Positions 51,582 through 61,152 of a DNA stretch of 64,000 nt are shown one piece after another. The stretch covers positions 186,001 through 250,000 of the forward strand of contig NZ_BMTL01000008.1 in assembly GCF_014649655.1 (NCBI RefSeq), read 5' to 3'. The notes beneath the pieces are model-generated. The model searched no databases and was not told the DNA's origin. It was given only the letters and a program-made list of their open reading frames with translations. This DNA comes from Streptomyces humidus. Lineage in GTDB: Bacteria; Actinomycetota; Actinomycetes; Streptomycetales; Streptomycetaceae. Within the stretch, counting starts at the first letter, position 1. Every line of letters begins with the position of its first letter. Position numbers and translations under genes: made by a program.

Positions 51582-51965
51582 GGCGCCACCCCCGTGGACG
51601 CCATGAGCGTGCGACGCGCGGACGCTCGTGCCCCGCTCGCCCGGCTCGTCGTGCTCATGCACGCATCGTCAGCGATGCTGGACAGCGTGTGCAACAGGAT
51701 TTTCCGGTGCCGGGACCGTGTGACGCATACGCCGGGTGCGTCCGGGAAGCAGGTCGGGGGTGGCTGCGAGCGGTCGGGAAACCGGCAGTGAACCGGCAGG
51801 AATCGACACGGAAACGACACGGAAGCCGAGATCCACGATACCGAAAGTCCCGATCTGCACCCTTGTGCGGATCGGATCGAGGGTCTTGGGTGGAACGAGC
51901 CATACCGGTCCGGCCCGCACCGGGGTGGGACCGGTGGCATGGTGGAATCTCAGGAGGATCCCGAC
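51582..51965. promoter_or_regulatory. Divergent region upstream of egtA
   Basis: 384 bases without a gene. Two successive 11-bp tandem duplications occur at 51781-51802 (ACCGGCAGTGA/ACCGGCAGGAA) and 51804-51825 (CGACACGGAAA/CGACACGGAAG), one helical turn each. They may be regulator half sites for the ergothioneine operon. Confidence 0.45.
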
Positions 51966-53267
51966 ATGTCCGACTCGGTCAGTGACTGTACCGACGAAGC
52001 GGAGCCCCGCACCGCCCTCACCGAAGCCGAGGTGGAGGCGCTGGTGAGGGGCATCTGTTTCAAGACCGGCCCGCCCCGCACCGTCGGGGTGGAACTGGAA
52101 TGGCTCGTCCACGAGCTGCGCTCGCCGCACCTCCCCGTCCCGCCCGAACGACTCGAAACCGCTTACGCCGCACTGCGCGCCGTGCCGCTGAGTTCTCCGC
52201 TCACCGTCGAACCCGGCGGCCAGCTGGAGCTGAGCTCGCCGCCGGCCGCCTCCCTGACGGAGTGCGTGCGCACCGTCTCCGCCGATCTCGCCGCCGTCCG
52301 CACGGTCCTGGACGGGCACGGCCTCGCTCTCGCCGGCAGCGGCACGGATCCCTGGCGCACACCGCGCCGCTTCCTGCGCGAACCCCGCTACGACGCCATG
52401 GAGGCCTGCCTCGACCGGACGGGCCCGGCGGGCCGCGCCATGATGTGCGCCTCGGCCTCCGTTCAGGTCTGCCTCGACGCCGGCTACGAGGAGCCCGGCC
52501 CGCTGGGACTCGGACGGCGCTGGTGGCTGTCGCACACACTGGGCGCGGTGCTGGTGGCGGCCTTCGCCAACTCCCCCCTGCTCGGCGGCGTCTCCACCGG
52601 CTGGCGCTCCACCCGGCAGCTGCTCTGGACGGAGATCGGCGCGGGCCGCGCGGGCGGGCCCGTCCTGGACGGCGATCCACGCGCCGCCTGGGCCCGGCAC
52701 GTACTGGACTCCCCGGTGATGTGCGTACGGCGCGCGGACGGCCCGTGGCACGTGCCCGAGCGGCTCACCTTCCGGGAGTGGACCCGGACGGGAGCCCCGA
52801 CCCGGGAGGACCTCGACTACCACATCAGCACCCTGTTCCCGCCGGTCAGACCGCGCGGCCACCTGGAGCTGCGCATGATCGACGCCCAGCCCGGCGACGA
52901 CGGCTGGATCGTCCCGCTCGCGGTGACGACGGCCCTGTTCGAGGACCCGGAGGCCGCGGAGGCCGCCTACCGCGCGGTGAAGCCGCTCGCCGAGCGGGCC
53001 CGGCCGCTGCCCGCCCCGCACAATCCGCTGTGGACCGACGCCGCCCGCCACGGGCTGGCCGACCCCGAGCTGCACGAGACCGCCGTCACCTGTTTCGACA
53101 CCGCCCTGCGGGCGCTGCCGCGCCTCGGCGCCGGTGACGACGTCGTGGCGGCCGTGGCGGACTACCTCGACCGCTACGTCAGCAGGGGCCGCACCCCGGC
53201 CGACGACCAGCTCGACCGCCTGCGCGGCGTCGACACCCACGCGAACGGGAAGGACCACCGCTCATGA
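51966..53267 (+). CDS. egtA: Glutamate-cysteine ligase EgtA
   Basis: A 433-residue gamma-glutamyl-cysteine ligase of the EgtA family, first enzyme of the operon. It makes gamma-Glu-Cys, the sulfur donor for ergothioneine. Motifs include VGVELEWLVHE, VEPGGQLELSSPPA and RPRGHLELRMIDAQPGDDGW. AGGAGG lies upstream of ATG 51966. It overlaps egtB by four bases (ATGA), so translation is coupled. Confidence 0.95.
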   Translation: MSDSVSDCTDEAEPRTALTEAEVEALVRGICFKTGPPRTVGVELEWLVHELRSPHLPVPPERLETAYAALRAVPLSSPLTVEPGGQLELSSPPAASLTECVRTVSADLAAVRTVLDGHGLALAGSGTDPWRTPRRFLREPRYDAMEACLDRTGPAGRAMMCASASVQVCLDAGYEEPGPLGLGRRWWLSHTLGAVLVAAFANSPLLGGVSTGWRSTRQLLWTEIGAGRAGGPVLDGDPRAAWARHVLDSPVMCVRRADGPWHVPERLTFREWTRTGAPTREDLDYHISTLFPPVRPRGHLELRMIDAQPGDDGWIVPLAVTTALFEDPEAAEAAYRAVKPLAERARPLPAPHNPLWTDAARHGLADPELHETAVTCFDTALRALPRLGAGDDVVAAVADYLDRYVSRGRTPADDQLDRLRGVDTHANGKDHRS

Positions 53268-54616
53268 CCGAGCCCGCCCTGGACACCGAGCCCGCGCCGA
53301 GCGCCGAGCCCGCTCCGGACGCGGACACCCTCCGCACCCGGGTGCTCGACTCGCTCACCACGGCCCGCGAACGCACCACGCTGCTGACGAGCTGCGTCGA
53401 GGACCCCGACCTCACCGCCCAGCACTCCCCGCTGATGTCGCCGCTGGTATGGGACCTCGCGCACATCGGCAACCAGGAAGAACTGTGGCTGCTGCGCGCG
53501 GTGGCCGGCCGGGAGGCGATGCGCCCGGAGATCGACGGCCTCTACGACGCCTTCGAGCACTCGCGCGCCGAACGGCCCACACTGCCGCTGCTGCCGCCCG
53601 CCGAGGCCCGCCGGTACGCGGCCGAGGTACGCGGCCGGGTGCTGGACATGCTGGAGTCGGCCGACTTCCACGGCACCCGGCTGACGGAGGCCGGCTTCGC
53701 GTTCGGGATGATCGCGCAGCACGAACAGCAGCACGACGAGACCATGCTGATCACCCATCAGCTCCGCACGGGCCCGCCCGCCCTGACCGCGCCCGACCCG
53801 GACCCGGCGCCGCTGTCCACCGGCCCGGCCGAAGTGCTCGTGCCCGGAGGCCCGTTCACGATGGGCGCCACCGGCGAGCCCTGGGCGCTGGACAACGAAC
53901 TGCCCGCGCACCGGCGCGAGGTCGCGCCGTTCCGCATCGACACCACCCCGGTGACCAACGGCGCCTACCAGGCGTTCATCGAGGACGGCGGGTACGACCA
54001 GGAACGCTGGTGGACGAAGGAGGGCTGGGCGCACATCCGCGGACACGGCATCCACGCCCCGCTGTTCTGGCGGCGGGACGGCGGACAGTGGCTGCGCCGC
54101 CGCTTCGGGACCACCGAGGCCGTGCCGCCCGAGGAGCCGGTGGTGCACGTGTGCTGGTACGAGGCCGACGCCTACGCCCGCTGGGCCGGACGCCGGCTGC
54201 CCACCGAGGCCGAATGGGAGAAGGCGGCCCGCTTCGACCCCGCGACCGGCGGCTCGACGCGCTATCCGTGGGGCGACGCCGATCCCGGACCCGAACACGC
54301 CAACCTGGGTCAGCGTCATCTGCGGCCGGCCCCCGCGGGCAGCTACCCGGCCGGTGAGTCGCCGCTCGGCGTACGGCAGTTGATCGGGGACGTCTGGGAG
54401 TGGACGTCCAGCGACTTCCTTCCGTATCCCGGCTTCCGGGCGTTCCCGTACAAGGAGTACTCGGAGGTGTTCTTCGGCCCCGAGTACAAGGTGCTGCGCG
54501 GCGGTTCGTTCGCGGTGGACCCGGTGGCCTGCCGTGGCACCTTCCGCAACTGGGACTACCCGATCCGGCGGCAGATCTTCTCCGGCTTCCGCACCGCCCG
54601 CTCGGAGAGCGTCTGA
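53264..54616 (+). CDS. egtB: Ergothioneine sulfoxide synthase EgtB
   Basis: A 450-residue non-haem iron enzyme joining gamma-Glu-Cys to hercynine. The N-terminal DinB-like domain has H-x3-H-x-E iron ligands (HEQQHDET) and HIGNQEELW. The C-terminal SUMF1/FGE-type domain (about 190-450) contains PGGPFTMGATGEPW, RLPTEAEWEKAARF and VLRGGSFAVDP. It starts inside the egtA stop (ATGA) and shares its last base with egtC. Confidence 0.96.
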   Translation: MTEPALDTEPAPSAEPAPDADTLRTRVLDSLTTARERTTLLTSCVEDPDLTAQHSPLMSPLVWDLAHIGNQEELWLLRAVAGREAMRPEIDGLYDAFEHSRAERPTLPLLPPAEARRYAAEVRGRVLDMLESADFHGTRLTEAGFAFGMIAQHEQQHDETMLITHQLRTGPPALTAPDPDPAPLSTGPAEVLVPGGPFTMGATGEPWALDNELPAHRREVAPFRIDTTPVTNGAYQAFIEDGGYDQERWWTKEGWAHIRGHGIHAPLFWRRDGGQWLRRRFGTTEAVPPEEPVVHVCWYEADAYARWAGRRLPTEAEWEKAARFDPATGGSTRYPWGDADPGPEHANLGQRHLRPAPAGSYPAGESPLGVRQLIGDVWEWTSSDFLPYPGFRAFPYKEYSEVFFGPEYKVLRGGSFAVDPVACRGTFRNWDYPIRRQIFSGFRTARSESV

Positions 54617-55407
54617 TGTGCCGCCACCTCGCCTTCCTGGGGCCGGAGGAGCCGTTGGGCCGCCTCCTGGTGGAGCCCCCGCACGCCCTGTACCGCCAGT
54701 CGTGGGCGCCCCGGCGGCAGCGGTACGGGACGGTCAACGCCGACGGATTCGGGATCGGCTGGTACGCCGACGGCGACCCGGCGCCGGCACGCTACCGCAG
54801 GGCCGGACCGATCTGGGCCGACCTGTCCTTCGCCGACCTGGCGCGGGTGGTGCGCAGCCGGGCGCTGCTGGCCGCCGTACGCGACGCCACCCTGGCCGGC
54901 GCCGACGCCGAGGCCGCCGCCGCGCCGTACGCGGCGGAGGGCCGGCTGTTCAGCCACAACGGGGCGGTGGCCGGCTGGCCGGGCTCGCTGGAGCCGCTCG
55001 CCGGCACGGTGCCCGCCTCCGCGCTGCTGTCGATGGAGGCCCGCAACGACTCCGCGTTCGTGTGGGCGCTCGTGCTGGCCCGGCTGCGCGCCGGGGACAC
55101 CGGGGGCCAGGCCCTGGCGGACACGGTGCTGGAGGTCGCCGACGCGGCCCCCGGATCCCGCCTGAACCTGCTGCTCACCGACGGCGCCACCATCGCCGCG
55201 ACCGCCTGGGGCGACACCCTGTGGTATCTGGCGGAGCCCGGTCTGAGCGCGGTCGTGGCCTCCGAACCGTACGACGACGACCCGCGCTGGCAGGAGGTCC
55301 CGGACCGCACCCTGCTCGTGGCGAGCCGCGCCGACGTCCTGCTCACCCCGCTCAAGGACCCGAGCCGGGACGCGGCATCCGCACCACTCGAGGAGACCGG
55401 CACGTGA
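54616..55407 (+). CDS. egtC: Gamma-glutamyl hydrolase EgtC
   Basis: A 263-residue class-II glutamine-amidotransferase-like hydrolase. The N-terminal nucleophile follows the initiator Met (MCRHLAFLG, Cys2). It contains TVNADGFGIGWYAD and FSHNGAVAGWPG. It removes glutamate from gamma-glutamyl-hercynylcysteine sulfoxide. ATG 54616 overlaps the egtB stop by one base (TGATG), and its own stop overlaps egtD. Confidence 0.95.
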   Translation: MCRHLAFLGPEEPLGRLLVEPPHALYRQSWAPRRQRYGTVNADGFGIGWYADGDPAPARYRRAGPIWADLSFADLARVVRSRALLAAVRDATLAGADAEAAAAPYAAEGRLFSHNGAVAGWPGSLEPLAGTVPASALLSMEARNDSAFVWALVLARLRAGDTGGQALADTVLEVADAAPGSRLNLLLTDGATIAATAWGDTLWYLAEPGLSAVVASEPYDDDPRWQEVPDRTLLVASRADVLLTPLKDPSRDAASAPLEETGT

Positions 55408-56366
55408 GCCCCTTCCAGATCACCCGCACCCTCCCCGAGGACGCCACGGACGCCGCCCTGCGCGACGACGTCCTGCGCGGCCTCACCCACACGCCCAAGA
55501 CGCTTCCGCCCAAGTGGTTCTACGACGCGCACGGCAGCGAGCTGTTCGAGCGGATCACCGAACTGCCCGAGTACTACCCGACGCGCGCCGAGCGCGAGAT
55601 CCTCGTGGACCGCTGCGGCGAGATCGCCGCGGCGGCCCGCGCCCGCACGCTCGTGGAACTCGGCTCGGGCTCCTCGGAGAAGACCCGCCACCTCATCGAC
55701 GCGCTCACCGGCCTGGACACCTACGTGCCCGTCGACGTCAGCGAGAGCGCGCTCACCCGGGCCGGACAGGCACTGATCGCCGAACGGCCCGGGCTGAACG
55801 TGCACGCCCTGATCGCCGACTTCACGGCGGGGCTGACACTGCCCGACACCCCGGGGCCCCGGCTGCTCGCCTTCCTCGGGGGCACGATCGGCAATCTGCT
55901 GCCGGCCGAGCGCGCGGTGTTCCTGGCCTCGGTCCGGGCGATGCTCGCGCCGGGCGACACGGTGCTGCTCGGCACCGACCTCGTCAAGGACGAGCGGGTG
56001 CTGGTCCCGGCGTACGACGACGCGGCCGGCGTGACCGCCGCCTTCAACAAGAACGTCCTGACCGTGGTCAACCGGGAACTCGGCGCCGACTTCGACGCCG
56101 GCGCCTTCGACCACGTGGCGCTCTGGAACCGGCACGACGAGTGGATCGAGATGCGGCTGCGCTCCCGCACCGCGCAGACCGTGAAGGTGCCCGCACTCGA
56201 TCTGGCCGTCGACTTCGCGGCCGGCGAGGAACTGCGCACCGAGGTGTCGGCGAAGTTCCGGGAGGAGGGAGTGCGTGCGGAACTGGCAGCCGCGGGGCTG
56301 GAGTTGACGCACTGGTGGACCGACCGTGCGGCGCGTTTCGCGCTGTCGTCGAGCACCGTGCGGTAG
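55404..56366 (+). CDS. egtD: Histidine N-methyltransferase EgtD
   Basis: A 320-residue SAM-dependent methyltransferase that trimethylates histidine to hercynine. It begins with GTG inside the egtC stop (GTGA). Motifs: KTLPPKWFYDAHGSELFERI, LVELGSGSSEKTRHLIDALT and PVDVSESALTRAGQAL. FLGGTIGNLLPAERAVFL and FNKNVLTVVNRELGADFDAG fit EgtD. Last gene of the operon; a hairpin follows 144 bases downstream. Confidence 0.96.
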   Translation: MSPFQITRTLPEDATDAALRDDVLRGLTHTPKTLPPKWFYDAHGSELFERITELPEYYPTRAEREILVDRCGEIAAAARARTLVELGSGSSEKTRHLIDALTGLDTYVPVDVSESALTRAGQALIAERPGLNVHALIADFTAGLTLPDTPGPRLLAFLGGTIGNLLPAERAVFLASVRAMLAPGDTVLLGTDLVKDERVLVPAYDDAAGVTAAFNKNVLTVVNRELGADFDAGAFDHVALWNRHDEWIEMRLRSRTAQTVKVPALDLAVDFAAGEELRTEVSAKFREEGVRAELAAAGLELTHWWTDRAARFALSSSTVR

Positions 56367-56814
56367 GCGGTGCCCGTCGGGCGGCCGTGAGACGGCTTGC
56401 CGGGCGGCCGCAGGTCGGGCGGCTGCACTCCGGCCGAATGCCGGACGCCGGCCGGTGGACGACCTCACGACGGCGGGGCGACGGCCTCGCGACGACCTCA
56501 CGGCGGCCGCCTGACGGTCCGGTGTCCGCAGCCGGACCGTCAGCGCCTGTGCGATGCGGCGTATGAAGCGGCGGGCCCCGGCCGCCGCGGAGCCGGTGAG
56601 GACCTGCGTCATGCGGTCCTCGACCCGGCCTTCCGCCTCGACGGCGGCCCGCTCGGGCGGGCCGGGGGCCGCGCGACCCTGCGCGGCCCCCACCGCCGTC
56701 TGCTCCGTCGGTCCGACGTCTCGCGCTCCGCCGCGGCTTGGGGCACGGTGGAGTGACGCGTGACACACGTGACGACGCCGACGTGACGCCGTCACGGTCG
56801 AGAGGAGACCCCTG
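56367..56814. other. Intergenic region after the ergothioneine operon
   Basis: 448 bases with no supported gene. It has a 12-bp hairpin at 56511-56543. The stretch 56440-56510 is a run of GACGACCTCACGACGG-like short repeats. Confidence 0.45.
56511..56543 (+). terminator. Terminator hairpin after egtD
   Basis: CTGACGGTCCGG (56511-56522) pairs perfectly with CCGGACCGTCAG (56532-56543), loop 9 bases, 144 bases after the egtD stop. Confidence 0.65.
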
Positions 56815-57030
56815 ATGTCGAACCACACCTACCGGGTCACGGAGATCGTCGGCACCTCGCCGGACGGCGTCGACGCGGCCGTCCGCAACGGCCTCGCCCG
56901 GGCTTCGCGGACCTTGCGCAACCTGGACTGGTTCGAGGTCACCCAGGTGCGCGGCCAGCTCGAGAACGGCGACATCGCGCACTGGCAGGTGGGGCTGAAG
57001 GTCGGCTTCCGTCTCGACGAGGCGGACTGA
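56815..57030 (+). CDS. Dodecin
   Basis: A 71-residue dodecin, which assembles into a hollow dodecamer that stores flavin. The sequence SNHTYRVTEIVGTSPDGVDA, RTLRNLDWFEVTQVRGQLE and WQVGLKVGFRLDEAD is typical, with the Trp that stacks on flavin (LDWFEV). GAGAGGAGA lies upstream of the ATG. Confidence 0.95.
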   Translation: MSNHTYRVTEIVGTSPDGVDAAVRNGLARASRTLRNLDWFEVTQVRGQLENGDIAHWQVGLKVGFRLDEAD

Positions 57031-57093
57031 CGGCCCGCCGCTCTCACGGACGGCGGTCCACCGGACGCGGGGATCCGGCGCACGGAGCGGGCC

Positions 57094-57585
57094 TCAGGTG
57101 CGGCCCTCCCCCTCCTGTGCCTGCCTCAGCGTGCCCGAAGGAACGGCCCAGCGGGCCCTGACCACGGTGAAACCGGCGCGTTCGGCGTCGTCGCACACCA
57201 GCTCGTCGTCGTCCACCAGGACGCGCACGTCGCGCTCGCGGGCGAGCCGGCGCAGGGTCTCCAGCTTGGTGCGGCGCGCGGGCCTGCGGTCGTCGTCGCG
57301 CCGCATGTGCAGGCGCTCCCCTGGCAGCCCCTGCGCGGCGAGCCAGGCCAGGGTGTCCCGCCGGCAGCGTTCGGGCCGGCCGGTGAGGTAGACGACCTCG
57401 CACTCCTCGGCGCTCGCCACGGCCAGCGCGACGCCCTCCGGGATCGGCGGGTCCTGCGGCGCGGCCGCGAAGAAGGCCTCCCAGTCGCGCGGCCTGCGCT
57501 CCAGGAACCGCTGCCGGTGGGCCGTGTCGGCAAGGGTGTTGTCCAGATCGAAGACGGCGAGAGGCCGTCTGCTGCTGTCGGTCAC
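57094..57585 (-). CDS. HAD-family phosphatase
   Basis: A 163-residue HAD hydrolase starting with GTG at 57585. Motif I is VFDLDNTLADTAHR, with nucleophile Asp, motif II is VYLTGRPE, and the end has VRVLVDDDELVCDDAERAGF. It resembles polynucleotide-kinase-type phosphatases (LTGRPERCRRDTLAWLAAQG). The substrate is unknown. Confidence 0.85.
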   Translation of the reverse strand: MTDSSRRPLAVFDLDNTLADTAHRQRFLERRPRDWEAFFAAAPQDPPIPEGVALAVASAEECEVVYLTGRPERCRRDTLAWLAAQGLPGERLHMRRDDDRRPARRTKLETLRRLARERDVRVLVDDDELVCDDAERAGFTVVRARWAVPSGTLRQAQEGEGRT

Positions 57586-57634
57586 GACGCCACCCTAAGC
57601 AGGAAGCCGCCATCCGCCACCCGGCGCCCTCTCC

Positions 57635-57683
57635 CCCGTCCGGGCGTCGGTCTCCCCGCGGCCCGCGGGCCTTCCCGGACGGG
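57635..57683 (-). terminator. Terminator between terD and HAD gene
   Basis: CCCGTCCGGG (57635-57644) pairs with CCCGGACGGG (57674-57683); the inner sequence contains a GCGGCCCGCGG hairpin. It follows the terD stop on the minus strand. Confidence 0.55.
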
Positions 57684-57808
57684 ACAGACGCGCTCACCGC
57701 CGAGGCCGTGCGTTCGGCGACCCGGTCGGACCCCCGACGCCTCGGTGAACCGACGGCCCCTCCGGGAACGCACCGCGCACGCTCTCCGGCGGCGCTCGCG
57801 GACGGCCG

Positions 57809-58393
57809 CTACTTGCTGACGGCGAAACGCATCAGGGCGTGTTCGTCGCCCTGCTTGATCTTGCCCGTGACGTTGATCACCTCGAGTTTCCAACCGCCTC
57901 CGACCCGGACGGCCTTGGCCACGGCGCAGCCGTTGTCCTGGGTCAGCAGGCTCGGCCAGATGTCGGCGACCTGCTGGGAGTTGCCCCCGGTCGCGTCGTA
58001 GACCTTGAAGCTGATGTTGCGCGCCTTCTGGAAGGAGCTGCCCTTCTTGAACGCGGCGGCGACGAACACGATCGACGTGATGTTGGGCGGTATCCGCGCG
58101 AACTCGACGGTCAGCGTCTCGTCGTCCCCGTCGCCGTGGCCGGTCTGGTTGTCGCCGCTGTGCACGAGCGAGCCGTTGCCCATCGGGTCGAGCGAGTCGA
58201 GTCCCGCGAGGCGCACCGGGTCGCCGCCCTGCATGGCGACGGCGATCAGGTCGAGGTCGGTGCCGGACTTGCGGCGCAGCTTGCCCAGCACCCCTCCGCT
58301 GCTGCCGGCGGTGGGATCCCAGGAGACCCCGAGGGACAGGCGGGTCACTCCGTCGAGGTCGGCCGGGCCGTCTTCCTTGGTGAGGGTGATCAT
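57809..58393 (-). CDS. TerD-family stress protein
   Basis: A 194-residue TerD-domain protein, calcium-binding and linked to stress and tellurite resistance. Motifs: LTRLSLGVSWDPTAG-like start, GTDLDLIAVAMQGG, LDSLDPMGNGSLVHSGDNQTG, DDETLTVEFARIPPNI and VFVAAAFKKGSSF. The calcium ligands DLDL and the SGDNQTGHGDGDDE region are intact. Starts at ATG 58393. Confidence 0.93.
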   Translation of the reverse strand: MITLTKEDGPADLDGVTRLSLGVSWDPTAGSSGGVLGKLRRKSGTDLDLIAVAMQGGDPVRLAGLDSLDPMGNGSLVHSGDNQTGHGDGDDETLTVEFARIPPNITSIVFVAAAFKKGSSFQKARNISFKVYDATGGNSQQVADIWPSLLTQDNGCAVAKAVRVGGGWKLEVINVTGKIKQGDEHALMRFAVSK

Positions 58394-58400
58394 GTGTGGC

Positions 58401-59300
58401 TCATCCTTTGGCGTGAAGGTCTGACAACACGCAGAGTGTGTCTGACGCCTTCGCGGTTCCCACGCCACCCCCCGGGACCGGGACCAGGACCGGGACCGCG
58501 TCGGGCGGGCGCGTCCTCGGCGGAGCGCCCAGGACGCGGGTGCCGGCGGCCGCGGCCAGGGTCTTGCGGTCGGGGTGGCTGCCGGGCTCGAGTACGGGCA
58601 GCACCTGGACCTCGGCCACCAGGTCCCGCGCGCACACCACCCGCCACACCGAGGCGAGCAGCGAGTCGTCTCCGACGAACGCGGGCGCGGTGCTGGCCGC
58701 TCCCCCGCGCTCCCGGTAGCCGATGCGCACGGGCTGTACCGGCGCACCCGCGTCCAGCGCCGCCTGGAACACCGCCCGCCGGAAGTGCCCCTGGGCGCGG
58801 CCGCACCAGGTGCTGCCCTCCGGGAAGACCGCGACCGCCCGCCCGGCACGCAGGGCGTCGGCGATCCGGGCGACCGTGGCGGGCAGGGCGCGCAGCCGGT
58901 CACGGTCGATGAACAGGACCCCGCGCGCGGCGAGCGCGCCCGCCACCGGCCAGCGCCGTATCTCGGCCTTGGCGAGCATCCGGGCAGGCCGGACGCCCGC
59001 CAGCAGCGGGATGTCCAGCCAGGAGATGTGGTTCGCGACCAGGAGCAGCCCGGTGGCGGTGGGCGCGGTCGCGCCGGTCACCCGGAGCCGGACCCCCGCC
59101 GCCCGCACGACGGCCCGGCTCCACCAGCGCACCGTGCGGGCCGGGATCAGTCCGCCTAGCGGCGACAGCGCGACCCCGGCGAGCACCAGCACGGCCACCT
59201 CGGTGAGCCGCAGCACGGCCCGGGGCAGCCTCACCAGGGACGCCGTGGCCCGCACGCACCCCCGGGGCGTGCAGGGGGCGCTGGGCAGCCAGACGCTCAT
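58401..59300 (-). CDS. olsA: 1-acyl-glycerol-3-phosphate acyltransferase-like (OlsA-type)
   Basis: A 299-residue PlsC-family acyltransferase with one or two N-terminal hydrophobic segments (VLRLTEVAVLVLAGVALSPL). It has the NHISWLD (HX4D) motif and the FPEGSTWCG motif. Its start overlaps the stop of the preceding GNAT acyltransferase (ATGATG). That pairing is the OlsB-OlsA arrangement of ornithine-lipid synthesis: OlsB makes lyso-ornithine lipid and OlsA adds the second acyl chain. A role in phospholipid synthesis instead cannot be excluded. Confidence 0.8.
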   Translation of the reverse strand: MSVWLPSAPCTPRGCVRATASLVRLPRAVLRLTEVAVLVLAGVALSPLGGLIPARTVRWWSRAVVRAAGVRLRVTGATAPTATGLLLVANHISWLDIPLLAGVRPARMLAKAEIRRWPVAGALAARGVLFIDRDRLRALPATVARIADALRAGRAVAVFPEGSTWCGRAQGHFRRAVFQAALDAGAPVQPVRIGYRERGGAASTAPAFVGDDSLLASVWRVVCARDLVAEVQVLPVLEPGSHPDRKTLAAAAGTRVLGAPPRTRPPDAVPVLVPVPGGGVGTAKASDTLCVLSDLHAKG

Positions 59301-60076
59301 CAGGCCGGGACGAGGGAGAGGAAGTGCCGCAGGTAGCGCGGGTCGACCCGGCGCATCGACAGCAGCACGTACAGGTCGGCGACGCCGAAGTCGGGGTCGT
59401 GGGCGGGTGGCCCGCACACCCAGGCGCCGAGGCGGAGGTAGCCGCGCAACAGCGCGGGGAGCCCGGCGAGGGCGACCGGGCCGGCCCCGTCGCCGTCCGG
59501 GGTCCAGGGCCGCAGCGGCCGTACCCGGAACTCCTGCGGCGCCTGGTGACGGTCGCGCACCCGGTCCCAGGTCGCCGCCGCCAGCACACCGCCGTCGGCG
59601 AGCGGGACGGAGCAGCAGCCGGCCAGCCACTCGTGGCCGCGGTCCACCATGTAGCGGGCGATGCCGGCCCAGATGAGGCCGATGACGGCGCCGTCGCGGT
59701 GCGCGGGGTGCACGCAGGAGCGGCCGACCTCGACCAGGCCGGGCCGGATCGGGTCGAGTGCGCCGAGGTCGAACTCGCCCTCGGAGTAGAGCCGTCCGGC
59801 GAGAGCCGCACGCTCCGGGGGCAGCAGCCGGTAGGTGCCGACGACCTGCCCCGTGGACTCCTCGCGTACCAGCAGGTGGTCGCAGTGGGCGTCGAAGGCG
59901 TCGACGTCGTGGCCCGGCTGCGAGGTGTCCAGCAGGGCGCCCATCTCTCCGGCGAAGACGTCGTGCCGCAGGCGCTGCGCGGCGCGCACGTCGGCCTCGT
60001 CGCGGGCCAGGGAGACCGTGTAACGGGTGGGCGCCGTGGAATGCGGCGGACGGTCGAGCGTGGATATGCCGGTCAT
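59300..60076 (-). CDS. olsB: Ornithine-acyl-ACP N-acyltransferase-like (OlsB-type)
   Basis: A 258-residue GNAT-fold acyltransferase of the OlsB/hemolysin-like family. Signature elements are RLRHDVFAGEMGALLD, DVDAFDAHCDHLLVREESTG, VVGTYRLLPPE and YSEGEFDLGALDPIRPGLVEVGRSCVHPAHRDG. It transfers a 3-hydroxyacyl chain to ornithine. The stop shares bases with the olsA-like start. GAGAGAGCC lies upstream of ATG 60076. Confidence 0.85.
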   Translation of the reverse strand: MTGISTLDRPPHSTAPTRYTVSLARDEADVRAAQRLRHDVFAGEMGALLDTSQPGHDVDAFDAHCDHLLVREESTGQVVGTYRLLPPERAALAGRLYSEGEFDLGALDPIRPGLVEVGRSCVHPAHRDGAVIGLIWAGIARYMVDRGHEWLAGCCSVPLADGGVLAAATWDRVRDRHQAPQEFRVRPLRPWTPDGDGAGPVALAGLPALLRGYLRLGAWVCGPPAHDPDFGVADLYVLLSMRRVDPRYLRHFLSLVPA

Positions 60077-60406
60077 GGCTCTCTCCAGTCAGGGGCCGGG
60101 TCGGCGAGGCGGCGGCTGAGCGGTGCCGTGCGGTCCGCCACCCCTGTTCTTCCGATGCCGGCTGACCTTCGTGTGTCCAACGCCAAGAGAGCGGGTGTGA
60201 GGTTGCTGAACGCCTCGGGCCCCGCGCTGTCGCGGGCCCTCGTCGTCCGGGCGCACGGCTGCGCGACGGCCACGGCCCGTGACGCCGTGGGCGGGGTGGG
60301 CGCGGGCGCCCTGCCGGAGAGCCAGACGGGACCGGGGTCGAGCACCACTCCCGGTCCCGCCCGTCCGCACTGTTCGGCGGACGCTCTTCTCGACTGCCCG
60401 GCGGCC
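60077..60406. other. Intergenic region between sdhB and olsB
   Basis: About 330 bases with no gene supported. It must hold the end of the sdhCAB transcript and the promoter for the olsB-olsA pair. No long perfect hairpin was found. Confidence 0.4.
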
Positions 60407-61152
60407 CTACCGCCCGGCCGCCTTGCGGGTGGCGCGCAGCCACTCCCGGTTCATGCCGGTGATGGACACCAGCGGGATGCCCTTGGGGCAGGCCGTCGCG
60501 CACTCCCCCGCGAGGGTGCAGCCGCCGAAGCCCTCCTCGTCCATCTGCGCGACCATCTCCAGGACCCGCGTCTCGCGCTCGGGCGCGCCCTGCGGCAGCA
60601 CGTTGAGGTGGTTGATCTTGGCGGAGGTGAAGAGCATCGCCGCGCCGTTGGGGCAGGCCGCCACGCACGCGCCGCAGCCGATGCACTCCGCGTGTTCGAA
60701 GGCGAAGTCGGCGTCCGGTTTGGGTACGGGGGTGGCGTGCGCCTCGGGGGCGGCGCCGGTGGGGGCGGTGATGTACCCGCCGGCCTGGATGATGCGGTCG
60801 AAGGCCGAGCGGTCGACGACGAGGTCCTTGATCACCGGGAAGGCGGCGGCCCGCCACGGCTCGACGTCGATGGTGTCGCCGTCCTGGAAGGACCGCATGT
60901 GCAGCTGGCAGGTGGTGGTGCGTTCGGGGCCGTGCGCGTCGCCGTTGACGACGAGCGAGCAGGCGCCGCAGATGCCCTCGCGGCAGTCGTGGTCGAAGGC
61001 GACCGGGTCCTCGCCCCGCAGGATGAGGTCCTCGTTGAGGGTGTCGAGCATCTCCAGGAAGGACATGTCCGGCGAGATGCCGTCCACCTCGTAGGTGGAC
61101 ATGGCACCGTCGGCGTCGGCGGCGCGCTGCCGCCACACGCGCAGGGTGAGCT

